Assembly (NCBI GenBank): GCA_034687125.1
Contig: JAQGBZ010000039.1
Span: 243,812 to 307,811 of the forward strand
Length of the DNA: 64,000 bases
Direction: 5' to 3'
From: Neelides folsomi
Taxonomy: Eukaryota > Arthropoda > Collembola > Neelipleona > Neelidae
Shown here in pieces: positions 24,571 to 36,494 of this stretch. A program made the position numbers and the translations under genes. The first letter of the stretch is position 1. Every line of letters starts with the position of its first letter. The notes beneath the pieces were generated by a model. That model had not been told where the DNA came from. It saw only the letters and a list, made by a program, of their open reading frames with translations, and did not search any database.

Positions 24571-27180
24571 TTGCCAACCCTGTATAAATATTAATAGGAT
24601 CTTCACAGTTAAATATCTTATATAACAAAATTAAATATAATTAGAATTGAATTTGAGTATAATTAAGTCTGATACATAATGGACTAATTTGAATTACCTT
24701 AATTGAAGTATTTGGAGTTTGAAAATAACGAGGTATTTGTTTAATCAATCTTCTTATTTTCGGAATCTCACCATATTTACACTACACATAGACAGAGTTT
24801 GTTGTCAATTTAGAATTTCCACAGAGGTTCATGAAAGTGAGGAGCCAAAGAATGTTAGGAGTTGAAGCGAATGAAGACTTTTTTAACCTAAGGATCTATT
24901 GAATTTATGTGATTAGTTGACTTGATTTACAATTTGTACTTTTCAGAATGATTGTACGGATGGGAATTGATGGAGTTCGAACACTCAGAGCGCAGAGTCG
25001 GGTTTAATCCGTCCTGGATCGATTCCACTTTCCGGGAAATTCCCTTTTCCCTACGAACCCCAATACATGTATGTATTAATAGAGTGGCGAAGTTACCCTT
25101 TTTAGTTTAAAAATGGAATATTTACAAATTCACCGACAAAATACTAAACTGAATAATCCTCTTATCTTTTACACACGCTTGAATTCAAATGCTTTGTGTA
25201 TACCTAAACTCATGAATTTATGATATACCTATTTATTTACATATAGTATTAATAACTTATAATACTGATGTGTGTACTTCATTTTCATGCGTACAACTAG
25301 GGATTTTGCAAGGTATCATTTACTTAGGTCTCCTTATAAATACAATTGTATTGTATTGTAAATTGTACTTCTACCATACTATAGGTAGTAGGTTAGTTAT
25401 ATAATATAAATAATTTGTTCTCACTGATATACATATGTATTTACATGAATACTTTATAAAAACTTGTATCATTAAAACTTTATAAAGTATTTAGCTTTAT
25501 GTCATGTCATTACTACTAACTTTAAGTATTTCAAAAATGCTCTTATATTTAAATAGTAAGTAAAATTTACTTCAAACATCATTTGAGTGAGTAAGTCAAT
25601 TTATATTATGACAATGACTAAATAAAGTAGTGTAGAAGTAAGTAGTAAGCTTGTATAGTATGTAGTATCAGTAGATTGTCACCAAACAAATGATGCGTAT
25701 GGGCCATATTCTCTTATTAAGGATTTTTCCACAATAGAGACCTAATGATCTTAATGTAAGATAAGTTGACATTCCTTTTTCGCAATTTGGTCTTCTCAAA
25801 AACTTGAATTTTATTAGACAAACCAAGGACGAAGATTCTCAATGAATCTTACATATGTACGAGTACATGCACATATCTTACTTCTAAGACATACTAACAA
25901 TATGATTCCCAATGAATTTTTTAGAAATTTTATAAAAATAAAATATGTATGTATTTCTAGAATAATAGTTTTCTTTTTTCTCAAGATTACTTCAGAATAT
26001 TTAAAGATTTTACAATTTAAATATTTACTGATTTAAATATACTTAAAATTCTTAATCTTTTTCTTCCAAATAAAAATAAATGCGTAAATATCTTTGCGTC
26101 TCTGATTTGACGAGATGAAGAAAGATGTAAACCGAAAGAGAAAAGCGGTTAAATGGGGGAAGATAAAGAAAAACGTGTGTTTAACTTGATTAGTGAGCAG
26201 GGAGTTCAGGTGAGCATGAAGGTGGAACTGCTGAACGGACGTTGATTTTAATGGAAATAAGATTCTGAAATAACTCACCGTGGGAGATATGGTCAAAAAT
26301 TTCCAAACTCATGCAATGTCTCGACCCCTGCGTGTAGCCAATGCAGGAACAATTAACATTGACATTATATATTTTAATTGTATCTTTATTTTTAAAAACG
26401 AAACAATGTTTCTTTTATTCGTCCTTTGCTTTAACTTATTGTTGACTTAACTTGACTTGTGTGAACTTAAAAGTAAAATTTTATTGATACACTCCCATGC
26501 TTATTGTAGAAATATCACGTGCAAATTATATAAAGTTAAATTAGACTATCAAGCAAAAGCAATAAATAACAAACTTGAATGTTCGTAATATAGCGTGCTT
26601 GTTCAAAATCTCGCTTTAACTAACTTTAAACTAACTACCAACATACATACAACACGTAAATATAAGAAATCTGCAGAGATAGAAAATAATAGAAATAGAA
26701 TGCTTTTGAACTCATGACAAATTGAAGCCATCGTTGAATAAAGAATTCATTAAAATGAAAGATTTACAGCCAGGGTTGATATTTTGATATAGTACGTATT
26801 TACAATACTAATATAACCTTTATATTATTAGTGTAAGATGTTTGTTCCATATATGCACAGCAAGCATCAAATTGAAATAATTCCATCAAACTTTCCACAT
26901 ATTTTTTAACGTAGTTAGAATTAAAATAACATGAGCATCCTTTTATAAGCAATTTAAAAAGAAGCATGTGTTTGCTCATCCAGATGGAAGGAATGAGTAG
27001 TCAAGATCGTGGAAATGATAGGGATCAATAAGGATATTGAGCAGACTTTGACCATATGTGTGTTCTGTAGAAAAGGAAATGAGTCTTTAGTTGATAGAGT
27101 GAGCAGAGTGGGTTTGACCAAGGCCGACCCTCCAAAACATTCATCAAGCGGAATTTGACCAGTCCTATTCATTTGACATC
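24571..27180. other. intergenic
   Basis: AT-rich DNA with TACATA/TATGTA simple sequence. Minus-strand open frames at 26033-26296 and 26954-27172 have no recognisable features. A probable 5' UTR exon of the glucuronyltransferase should lie here but could not be placed. Confidence 0.5.
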
Positions 27181-29020
27181 ATGACCGACACGAAACTTCT
27201 AGCTCTTGGGGAAAAAATAAGGCCAACTTACGATTTTGACACGGTCAAGAAGCTCGTTTCAAAACTTTACGGGTTTTCCAATTTGAAAGTCAAGGAGCTC
27301 GAATCATACGACGATAACAATTTCTACATCGAAGTAAAACAATTTAAAGACAATATACTATAGTACATATAAAATATATATTTATTAGATAAGATATACA
27401 TACAATACTTATGTGCAAAAATATGTGATATGTTCATTTATCACAGCTTGGGTTTATTCAAATAAATTGTACTCAAATATCAAAGGATTTAATTAAATAC
27501 TACATATTTCAGTTGGCTGAAGGGGATGATGTGAGAAAATTCATTTTCAAAGTTCTCAATTCTCACGACTCAAAGAATCCAGCTCATACTGAAGCTCAAA
27601 ATAAGTCATTATTTCATTTGGGTATTTACTTAATTCTATTTGATCAAATTAAGTATACTTTTAAATGGGTTTCAACATCAACAAAGAATCTCACGAGGCA
27701 TGAAAAAGTTGATTAAAAGAAACTTCTGTTTATTTAACATTTGCAGACAAATTGGGATACAAATGCTCAGTTCCACAGCTTACATTAGAAGGAGAATCAT
27801 TGGTGGAAATTACCAAGTCTTATTCTGTGGAAAATGTAATTGATGTTGAAAAGAATGAAAATGGATTTATACCAGATATACAAACTTTAAACATTGATGG
27901 TAATGTTAATAAAATATGAATTTTGCAGCTTTGCATAGATAATAAGTAACATGAAATATCATTTAATATAATTTTGATAACATATAATATAATGTAAAAG
28001 GAGACAAAGGTGTCGTGAATGTTGTTCGACTCTTGAGTTTCGTCCCAGGAGAGACGTTCGCTCAGCTTCCAAAGAGTCGCATTACAAAAGAATTGTTCTT
28101 CAATGCAGGAGTTTGTAGCGCTAAACTTCAACAAGATTTAAAGGTTAGTTTTACACAACTTGTAATTTGCACGTAATTTTACTCTATTTATTTACAATTT
28201 CTATGAAACTACGATTAAAATATACGAGTATTAAAAATGATATTTTAAGGATTGCCACCACCCTGCATTAAAAAATCACGAAACAATTTGGATGATTTCC
28301 AATGTTGTTCACCTCGATAGATACATTTATGTATTGAAAGTTCCGGAACGTGTGAAAATGATCACTGAAATTATTGAAGCATTTAAACAAAATGTGGTGA
28401 CAAAATATGATCAACTGGAAAAGGGTAAGAATGATATTTATTTTTTAATTTTGTCCCCTCTTGATAATTTATTGATTTAATATATTTTTTGTATTAGGAG
28501 TGATTCATGCAGATTTCAATGAACAAAATGTCGTCGTTGATGGAGATGAAATTGGAGGAATTATTGACTTTGGTGATATGCATGAGTCATATTATGTTCT
28601 TGACATTGCAATGACTGCCATGTATCTTGCGCTCGACGCTTACGGCAAAGGGGTCGAGGACTTAATGAACATTGCACATTTATTGAATGGATACAATTCA
28701 GTGAGGAAGATTAGTCCTTTAGAATGGAATCTTATGAGGGTGAGATATTCTTATATTCAATAATAAACAACTGATGACAATGAGTTTTAACTTTACAATA
28801 AATTAACTTGAACATTTTGTGAATATTTAATATTTAGACATGCATGGCTGCGAGATTATGTCAGAGTCTTGTGTTGGGAGAATACACCTACAGCCTTGAT
28901 CCAGGAAATGAATATTTGCTAACAACAGCCAAAGCTGGTTGGAAATTTCTTAATCTTCTTTGGAACGAACTGACCGACTCTCAACTTTACGACAATTTTC
29001 TTTCTCTTTCAAATGATTAA
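27181..29020 (+). CDS. hydroxylysine kinase-like aminoglycoside phosphotransferase-fold kinase
   Basis: Cytosolic kinase of the APH fold related to HYKK/AGPHD1, which phosphorylates 5-hydroxylysine in lysine/collagen catabolism (family knowledge). Seven exons: 27181-27333, 27513-27621, 27747-27899, 28001-28143, 28250-28424, 28498-28739 and 28838-29020, giving 385 residues, close to the family length, with all phases consistent. Visible: LYGFSNLKVKELESYDDNNF at the N-terminus, KFIFKVLNS (ATP-binding lysine region), VVRLLSFVPGE, the catalytic loop HADFNEQN at 248-255 (D250, N255), the metal-binding IDFGD at 268-271, and RLCQSLVLGEYTY with TTAKAGWKFL near the end. HYKK is the best family match; substrate preference is inferred. 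Confidence 0.95.
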
Positions 29021-29029
29021 TTTTATTAA

Positions 29030-29035
29030 AATAAA
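29030..29035 (+). terminator. poly(A) signal of the hydroxylysine kinase-like gene
   Basis: AATAAA ten bases after the stop codon; a second AATAA-like run follows. Short 3' UTR expected. Confidence 0.45.
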
Positions 29036-29203
29036 TACGATAATAATTTAATACAGCTTATGATACAATTATTGACAATTAACTTCTTCTGTACTTGTAA
29101 TTTATTCGACATTCAGACACACATATTAATGAAAAGTGTGAAGGAAAAATGGGACACTTGTTTAGAGGAAAGATTTACATAATGTACAGCATTTATGAAC
29201 AAA

Positions 29204-30500
29204 TTAAGATGGTTTCTCAGGGGTTTTGACCTTATTGTTTTCCTTACTCGTCTTGTTGATTTGAATTTCAGTGGAAGAGTCAGAGTCGGATCCATCATAA
29301 TGCCCAATGAAAATATTATCAGTTTTTGGCCCAGGGATGTGTTTCGGATAGAGCATGACAGGTCTGAGGCGGCTTGGGGGTTTGCTTGTTGGTTTCGCTG
29401 GAGTTGGTTGGGTTTTTGATCTTGGTCTCTGCGGCTTTTGAATTACTTTTGGCCTTTGCTTTTGTACATATTGCTGTTGGGATGGCGGGACATTGGAGAG
29501 AGCAACGTGTTCGTATCGATATGCTCGCAATGTCTTTTCATCGGGTGGAGGGCCAGGGCGAGGTCCATTCCAATTTTGTTTTCCTCCAGAGCTGTACATG
29601 GGAATGCGAGGAGCTACGCGGTCCACTTTGGAGTCAGACCTCATCCAATCTCTGGAGATCTTTGTTGGCTCGCTTGGGATTTTCCATTGTTTTTGGTTCC
29701 ATTTTGGAGTAACTTTGATTGTGGAGGGTTCTTGTGGAGTCGACGTTTCTACGTTAGATTTATTGCTATGAAGCGGAGGAGTTCTAGGGGGTTCAGCACA
29801 CATCTGAAATTATTTTGAGTTAAATTTACGCTAATTAAAAATTAGTTAAATATTATGTGACTTTGATATGAAATACATTTGGTAATTTATTTTAATTAAT
29901 TGACTTGTGATTATTTATATTGATTAGATTTTAATAAATGATTACCATTTTAAAATTTTCAAACGTAAGTTTCTTTTGAGCCGACGGTGAAATGAACGTG
30001 CTGTGACCTCTCCACGGAGCTTCAATTTTCTTTGGAGCAAAAATCGGATTATTCTCCACCTTATTCCCGTAACTTTTCCCAGGTCTCGGCGTACTGATGT
30101 CAAGAACGAGGTTCTTTGTCGCGACTTCCATTTTATTCATCGCCCTTTCGGTAGCAACTTTCTTCAAAAATTGTTCATGGACCAATTGTGATTTGTACAA
30201 AGTGGAGAGTCCATTGAGATCTATCTCCTTATCCACTTTGGAGACTGTAAAGTACGCTGGGAGTCCTTTGATAAACGCAAGATTTTTCTCTTCCTTGGTC
30301 AAATTGGAATATTCATCTGCAACTCTGTCTTGCATGAATTGTCGCTGATCTTGGATCCATTTTTTATTTGCCTCATCTTTGGCAAGACTTTTTGTGACAA
30401 GGAGGGAAACTTTCCTCTCTTGTCGATATGGAGTTGAAATCACACCAGCGGTATTTAATCGTTTTGAGCGAGCATGAATGTCCCGCGAATCAAAATTCAT
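29204..30500 (-). CDS. orphan basic, proline-rich protein (two exons)
   Basis: Not recognised. Exons 29946-30500 and 29204-29803, phase 0 junction (AAAATG|GTAATC, TTTCAG|ATGTG), give 384 residues. The first exon encodes a Lys/Glu-rich, probably helical half (NKKWIQDQRQFMQDRVADEY, LVHEQFLKKVATERAMNKME). The second encodes a low-complexity tail rich in Pro, Lys, Gln and Ser (KQRPKVIQKPQRPRSKTQP) and an acidic-serine patch (GSDSDSST). There is no signal peptide or membrane segment. It lies head to head with the gene at 30811, 310 bp apart, and tail to tail with the kinase. A cytoskeletal or nuclear structural role is possible but is a guess. Confidence 0.75.
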
Positions 30501-30810
30501 CCTGAAGATCCCCCTTCAATCTTTCACTACAATTTGTGTGGAAAATTTTAAACTTATAATAAATTAAAATTATTAGTGATTTTTCTAATAGATAATTTCC
30601 TCCGAACAGAATTTAATTATTTGGTTCAAATGTTATTTTGACATGAAGCGAAGGAAACCTTTGGAGTATTTGAGAACTTGATAGATTTTGCATCTTCTGA
30701 TAATTATCAATTACTTTTAAAAAAATTAACAAGTGAAACAAATACAAATTATTTGATTAATAAAATTATTAAATACACATAAAAATTATTAATAAATAAA
30801 ATTCAAAATT
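30501..30810. promoter_or_regulatory. shared divergent promoter region
   Basis: 310 bp of AT-rich DNA separate the start codons of two orphan genes transcribed in opposite directions. No TATA box of clear quality is seen. Shared regulation is inferred from the spacing only. Confidence 0.45.
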
Positions 30811-31563
30811 ATGAGCGAAGAACGAATTACAGAATTAGAAAGAATCATTGCAGCTCAAAACCAACAAATTTTTCTCTCTCTTAAAAAGTTGATCGCCGAC
30901 ATAGAAGATTTGGAAAGGATACATGCAAAGAAAATTGCTCAATTAAATCAATTAGGAAACGAAGATCTAACAATAAGTGAAAGCAACGATGAAATTCAAA
31001 ACATCAGACATCGTCAATTGACATCCGAAGTCCAAACACTGTCCACATATTCTTCCTCGAATGAGAATGTAAGGGAATGTGAAAGCCGAATGACCGGGAA
31101 TTTGATCAATTTCTCTTCCAAATCTCTTTTCAACCTGAGCCAAAGTCACATAGAGAAGTTTGACACATTTTCCCCGAGATATTGCGGAGAGAGAGACGAA
31201 GAACGTTTGAAGATGAACATTTCAACATTATTTGACCCATACTTAATCTTGTCTTCAATTGACATCAGTTCTCCACCAAATCCTCAATCTCAATCTTCTT
31301 CACTCAATGACTTGGATTGGGAAAGTTTGGATAGAGAAAGTGAGGGATGGATAAATCGGGCAATGTATTCAACATGTATTCCGCATTTCGGAGTGTTTAC
31401 TGAAAGCACGTCTTGTTTTGGCTACAATTACAGCCCGATTAATTTATCAACTGCAGAGATGGACAGAAAAGAATCAATTTATTCGACCAGCAGAATGGAG
31501 AAAGAGACAGAGCCAATTTTTGACATAAAAGATATTGCAGAACCTCCTTTGAATTTCCAATGA
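30811..31563 (+). CDS. orphan intronless protein with N-terminal coiled coil
   Basis: Not recognised. A single uninterrupted frame of 250 residues with ATG at 30811. Residues 1-50 look like a coiled coil (ITELERIIAAQNQQIFLSLK then DIEDLERIHAKKIAQL). The rest is Ser/Asn/Glu-rich and probably disordered, with scattered hydrophobic segments (LFDPYLILSSIDISSPP). No signal peptide. It is divergent with the gene at 29204-30500 and convergent with the M13-like gene. The lack of introns among intron-rich neighbours could mean retroposition or a young gene; both are inference. Confidence 0.7.
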   Translation: MSEERITELERIIAAQNQQIFLSLKKLIADIEDLERIHAKKIAQLNQLGNEDLTISESNDEIQNIRHRQLTSEVQTLSTYSSSNENVRECESRMTGNLINFSSKSLFNLSQSHIEKFDTFSPRYCGERDEERLKMNISTLFDPYLILSSIDISSPPNPQSQSSSLNDLDWESLDRESEGWINRAMYSTCIPHFGVFTESTSCFGYNYSPINLSTAEMDRKESIYSTSRMEKETEPIFDIKDIAEPPLNFQ

Positions 31564-31784
31564 TTGAAATTTTATTTTATTGATTAATTGCACTATGTTA
31601 AAGCTTATTGCATACAGTTCTTTTAAAATAGTAATAGTAAAATAATAATTATCTTCAATAACAATTGATTTTATAAGGATTTATACAAACTAAATTGTAC
31701 TGAATCAATCCCAGATTTAAAGATTTATTAAGATTTCACTAATTAAATAACTTGAATAAAATCCAAGTTTAATTGTTATTAAAA

Positions 31785-34700
31785 TTATTTATATGTTCCA
31801 AAGTCAATTTTTTCTTCACCAGCAGCGTGATCAATGGTAGGAGGGCATTCGGGACATGGCTTGCAATTAAAGACCTTTTGAAAGGGGGGGAAATGGAAAA
31901 AATTTCTCACTTCCAATGCTGGATGAATTGGACCGTTTATTCTCATATACTGAACTTTGTCATAGAGAGTCTTTCGACATTGAATCTAAAAATCAATCAG
32001 TGAAAATAATTTGGATTTTATACTGTTTATAAAAAATTAAATATTAGATTTGGAGATGTAGAGAACTTCAATACCTTTGATATTTGAATGAAAAATAGCT
32101 GCTCAGGTGTAAATTGCACGAGATTCTTATTCATAATGTTTTTAAGTCTCTTTTGGCTAAATTTCTTTTTAGACGAATAAATGCTTTTTAAAGAACCATA
32201 AACAATCCAAAGGGCAAATTGGTTTGAAGTGGAGGCCAATACCCAACGTTCCATTTTCTTTCAAAATAATAATAAAAAATATATTTATTTTTCAATAATA
32301 TGAGTTTATCGATTTATTTTAATGTGATATTAAGTATATTAAATAAAAAATATTACGGGTTTGTCAATTGAAATATCGCCTTTAGCATAAGTTGTATTTT
32401 TCCCCGCAAGAATGTCAAGAAAAACGGTCTCCTTTCCCATTCCATTACTGATTATACAGGCGAACTTATTCAAAGTATTTCCAATTCGAAACTTTGCCAT
32501 TTCTGTTGTGTTAAACTTGGACGTGTCGATGGTTTTATCTTCACATTTACTTTCGTGGGATGAGTGATTCATTAAAGTCTCCCAGTAATTGTCTGATTTT
32601 AAATGTTTATTAATTGTTCAAATTCAAATGTTATTAAAGTGAACGAGGAAAAAATCTTACATAATGAGCTGATAGCTGGTTTGTATAATTCCTTCGCACT
32701 ATAAAACAATAATATAATTAATTACATTTTATACCTAGCCTCTAACAATTAGTGTTGTGCCTTTCTTATAAAATTCTATTTGTAACTTACGTGAAATATA
32801 TGGCACCCCCCAGATCCAAAGCTCTGTAAAAATCATCAATTATTAACAAATTGTGTTGTAGACTATGTTTACTATAGTAGATTAGATTTTAAAAGTGATT
32901 ATGTTTTCTAAATTATGAATTATAAGCATTTCCTATTAGCACACTTTATTACTTGAATTCGTTGTTGAAATAAGGCCTTTCTACAAGTCCAAGTGGAAGA
33001 TCTATTTGAAATTTCATTCAATTATATCTAATAATATGATACAATATTATCATTTACTCTATACATACCAGTAATATATTATGTAATATACTGCCCAATA
33101 AGTCCGTTCATTTGAATGTTTGTCCCTCTTAATCCTTCTAATGATAAAAACTTTATTACTGCTCTTTGTTCAATTAAATCAAAATCATAATTACCCATTT
33201 TAACTTTGTTAAATGCGTCTTAAAGATAAACTAATTATAAAATTATCGTATCTCATCAATTAGCATTTTCATATACAATATACATAGATGAATGGACTTT
33301 TTGGATGGTATATTATGTTATAGTGCCAATGTGTATAGGTATGTTATACTTATTATTTTAGCTTTAAGATTTTTAATTATATAGATAAAACAATGGTTTA
33401 TTTTCTCTTACATATAGTGGGGTTTTCGTGTTTTTGATGCCTGTCACGCCTGATCTGATCAACATAGTAAAACGATCCAGACTTTGACCTAAATTACGAA
33501 ACAATTTTGTTTGGAGTAATGGGAATAATTTTCAATTTGATATCTAATTAAAGTTAAAAGGAATACTTACTGTTATAGTAATAACTACACAATTACCAAA
33601 TTCGAGCGTTCTTGTTATCATATGGAATAGATTGCAAAATGATTTTAAAGACATGCCTCTTAATAGTTATTATATTATGAAAATGGTCATCTGTGAGAGT
33701 TATCTAATATAATAAACAAATTAAGTGAATTTTCATGTATGTATGGTACATAGGATAGGAGTTTCAATTTAAATATATGAGAAATGTCTTTTGTACTACT
33801 AAATATCTTCTACCTTCTGTACTTGTATAAGGTAGGTATACTTGATTTGTATATAATTAAAAGTAAAAAAATGTTACATTTTCGAGGAAATATTTGGCAT
33901 TGTACAAATCGGGTTCCTTCATATCATCAGAAGTTGGAAAAGCATATTTAATATTTCTAAACGCCTCGAGAAAAACTTTTTTAGCTTCTTCTCTTTCATT
34001 TTGGGGCCATGAAGGATTAATGAAACTGTTTTCTCCTTCTATGAACTCTTTAACTTTTTCATAATATTCAAACTCGTTCACATTTATATTCTGTAAGAGG
34101 AAAAAGATTGAAAGTTGAGTCAATTATTATGCATGTTTTAGCAAATGATCACAAACTAGGAATTGCCTCATCATAGAGATCATTAAATCCCTTCTCAACT
34201 GAACCCATGAAGTGAGCCGTTGAGATGAAAGGAAGTTCCTTGAACAAACTTCGGAAGCAACTTTGTATATCACTGCACATTGACAAATCATTAAATTCAA
34301 AGTTTATTATTAAGTGTATAATAAAAAGAAAAAAAGTGAGAATCTTTATATTTTTATTATTCATACATGTAAATACAAATACTTATATCCACTTAATCGA
34401 ATTCATACTTGTAGTTTATCTATTATAATTTATAATTTAACCTACCTTTTCCTAACTGCTCTTCTTAATGGAACGAATATCATTTTCACTCCTTCATCCA
34501 AATCATGGGAAAATTGCTTCAAAATTGACCATTTGATGTAATACCCAATTCGTTCTTTTGTCGAATTGTTAAAATAACGTTTTAGAATTTTATAATGACC
34601 ACTTTCTGAGATTTCAACTAGATTATAATTTTTATCCGATACAAGATAAAATAATTTTTGAAAGAATTTATCCGGTCTGATCAAATTATCATAAGCTTCC

Positions 34701-36494
34701 CCGGTCTAAAAAATCCCCACATGAAAATTACAAACTTGGTTTATAATTGTAAATGTAAAGGTTAATCATGTTAAATCAATAATTCCTAAATTATTTAACT
34801 TCAATAGTAAATTTATACTTTATTGTTTTTTGAATACACGAATTGATAGGAAAGACTATTTTTACAATTCTCAATAATTTCCTCAAATTCATTTTTGGCT
34901 CTATCTAAAAATTGAATTTGAACTTCTTGACATAAAATATCTTCTGCCAAAGCGTTGAGTTTTTTTTTATCATAATTTAATTCCTTTTTGAACACTTCTT
35001 TCACAATTTCTCTGAATTCATCCAAATTATTTTCTAATGGAGAATCCAAAATATCTCCCCAAGGAATTTCAATTTCAACCTGTTAACAGCAATATAATTA
35101 AAGAGTCTTACGAATGTAAATGGTTAATGTTCAAGGTTATTAGCACATCAAATCATATAACATAAAAAATTCATAATTATTTACCAAAAGCTTATCCTTT
35201 GCATCACTTTCATCCATTTGATAATATAATAAAAACTCGTCCCCCAATTTATCTTTCATCATTAAACTCAACGATATTTCAATTTTATCTTTAACTCCAA
35301 AATCCAAAACATTGAATAAATTATATTTTCTAAATAATTCGTCAATTTCAGTGTGTCCAACTTTGTTTCTCTTTTCTTTAAATAAACAATATTCTTTATT
35401 ATGCTTACAAATTTCACATCAATTTTATATTGAAAAATAAGAGTCATATCTTACTCAGATCAATACAAGATTTGTAAAACTTGAGAATGAGATCATATGG
35501 ACTTATACTTGTTTTATCCAACATTTTGCCTATTAATAAGAAAAATCCATAAAATCCCCATTTAAATTCTCTAATTATCCAATGTACTAACCAACAGCAA
35601 AAATGTTAGCTCGATCCATCGTCTTACATTAAACAAAAAAGAGCGCAAACCTTTCTGCTGTTGGATGGTATAATAAAATAATAATAATAAATGCTTTAAA
35701 AATCCACTATTTAAAAGTTTAATGGTAAATCGAGTATTGAGTTTTCAATAATAAAAATACACCCAGCAGAATATTTCTTCTAAAATTGATGTTAATGCCG
35801 TCTTTTTCCAGAAACCAAAATTTTTTATTTTTTATTTCTTCGTCATAATTGAGAATTGAAGTTTTTCCACAAATGTACAAATATGGTACTTTACAAATAT
35901 CTTCCTTTTGTTCCATTCCTCGGGCCAAAAATCTAGATGCTTGAATACACGCTGGCTTTTCGCAAATGTATGGATTTAGCAGAACTTCTTCAACCGACAT
36001 AAAATAAATGGCTGCAGATATATTGAGAAGAAAGAGGCAGAAGAGAACGAGAAGATAAAGCAAAATCAATTGAGTTTTTATAGCAGTTTCCATCCAAAGC
36101 CTTTTAATGGAAATTTAATTTGGAATTAAAAATTATAACGCAATGATGAATTGATGATTTATTTAATTATTTGCCTAACTCACGTTTCGATCTCTTCTAT
36201 TTTACCAAATTTGGTTCTTTGGCGTACCGGAATGTCATAATCGGAATGGATGTTGTATTTGATATAAAGAGCTTTTGACATTGGCGGCTTATGAGGTTTT
36301 GTATGGCTGGACGCTGTGGAGTTTGATGAGGAAGCACTGGATTTATTTATTTTCCTCTCATCACTCGGCCTTGGCAAAAGTTCTAATTGGAATTGTTTCT
36401 TTTCCTCATGAGCTTTGGCGATTTTCTTCTGAAGACTTTTCCAATACTCACGGCGTTCTTCAGGCATTTTCTCCGTTTCCCTTTCTCCCTCCAT
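31785..36494 (-). CDS. M13 (neprilysin-like) type II membrane protein with destroyed zinc site
   Basis: Homologue of neprilysin/endothelin-converting enzyme, cell-surface peptidases that trim peptide hormones (family knowledge). Seventeen exons: 36184-36494, 35761-36100, 35592-35622, 35455-35529, 35185-35375, 34819-35079, 34446-34705, 34167-34272, 33878-34090, 33597-33703, 33412-33488, 32953-33001, 32791-32823, 32661-32698, 32357-32592, 32075-32257 and 31785-31985. They sum to 903 residues with consistent phases. There is a cytoplasmic tail of about 114 residues, a membrane anchor at 115-137, and a start-of-ectodomain CEKPAC. M13 landmarks follow: KFYKSC, IGYYIKWSILKQF, ALDLGG, NFTPEQ-like FTPEQLFFIQIS and RINGPI. 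HExxH aligns without gaps to KELYK (687-691), and the third ligand (ENIAD Glu) aligns to Ala. The terminal CxVW is missing. The protein is therefore predicted to be a pseudopeptidase, perhaps a peptide binder. Intron 8 needs a GC donor (GAG|GCAATT) to keep frame. Confidence 0.85.
33091..33308 (-). mobile_element. internally deleted mariner-type element (MITE-like) in M13 intron 11
   Basis: 218 bp bounded by TA on each side (33089-33090 and 33309-33310) with imperfect terminal inverted repeats: CTGCCCAATAAGTCCGTTCA on the left and CCATCCAAAAAGTCCATTCA as the reverse complement of the right end. On the minus strand an ATG at 33198 opens about 39 codons that resemble the mariner N-terminal helix-turn-helix (EQRAVIKFLSLEGLRG) and then run straight into the left repeat. 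The catalytic part is gone, so it cannot move itself. It sits between exons 33412-33488 and 32953-33001. Confidence 0.75.

Noticed and set aside
25005-25035. tRNA-like B-box (GGATCGATTCC)
   Set aside because: No matching A-box, acceptor stem or anticodon arm around it.
31885-31900. Apparent frameshift at a C homopolymer in the last M13 exon
   Set aside because: On recounting, the run has seven bases and the frame stays open (FHFPPFQKVFNC) to the stop at 31785.
33571-33660. Alternative exon frame ending at a strong ACA|GTAAGT donor
   Set aside because: That frame gives a stop in the next exon. The other frame (IIITIKRHVFK-like, donor TTTG|GTAATT) matches M13 and joins in phase with both neighbours.
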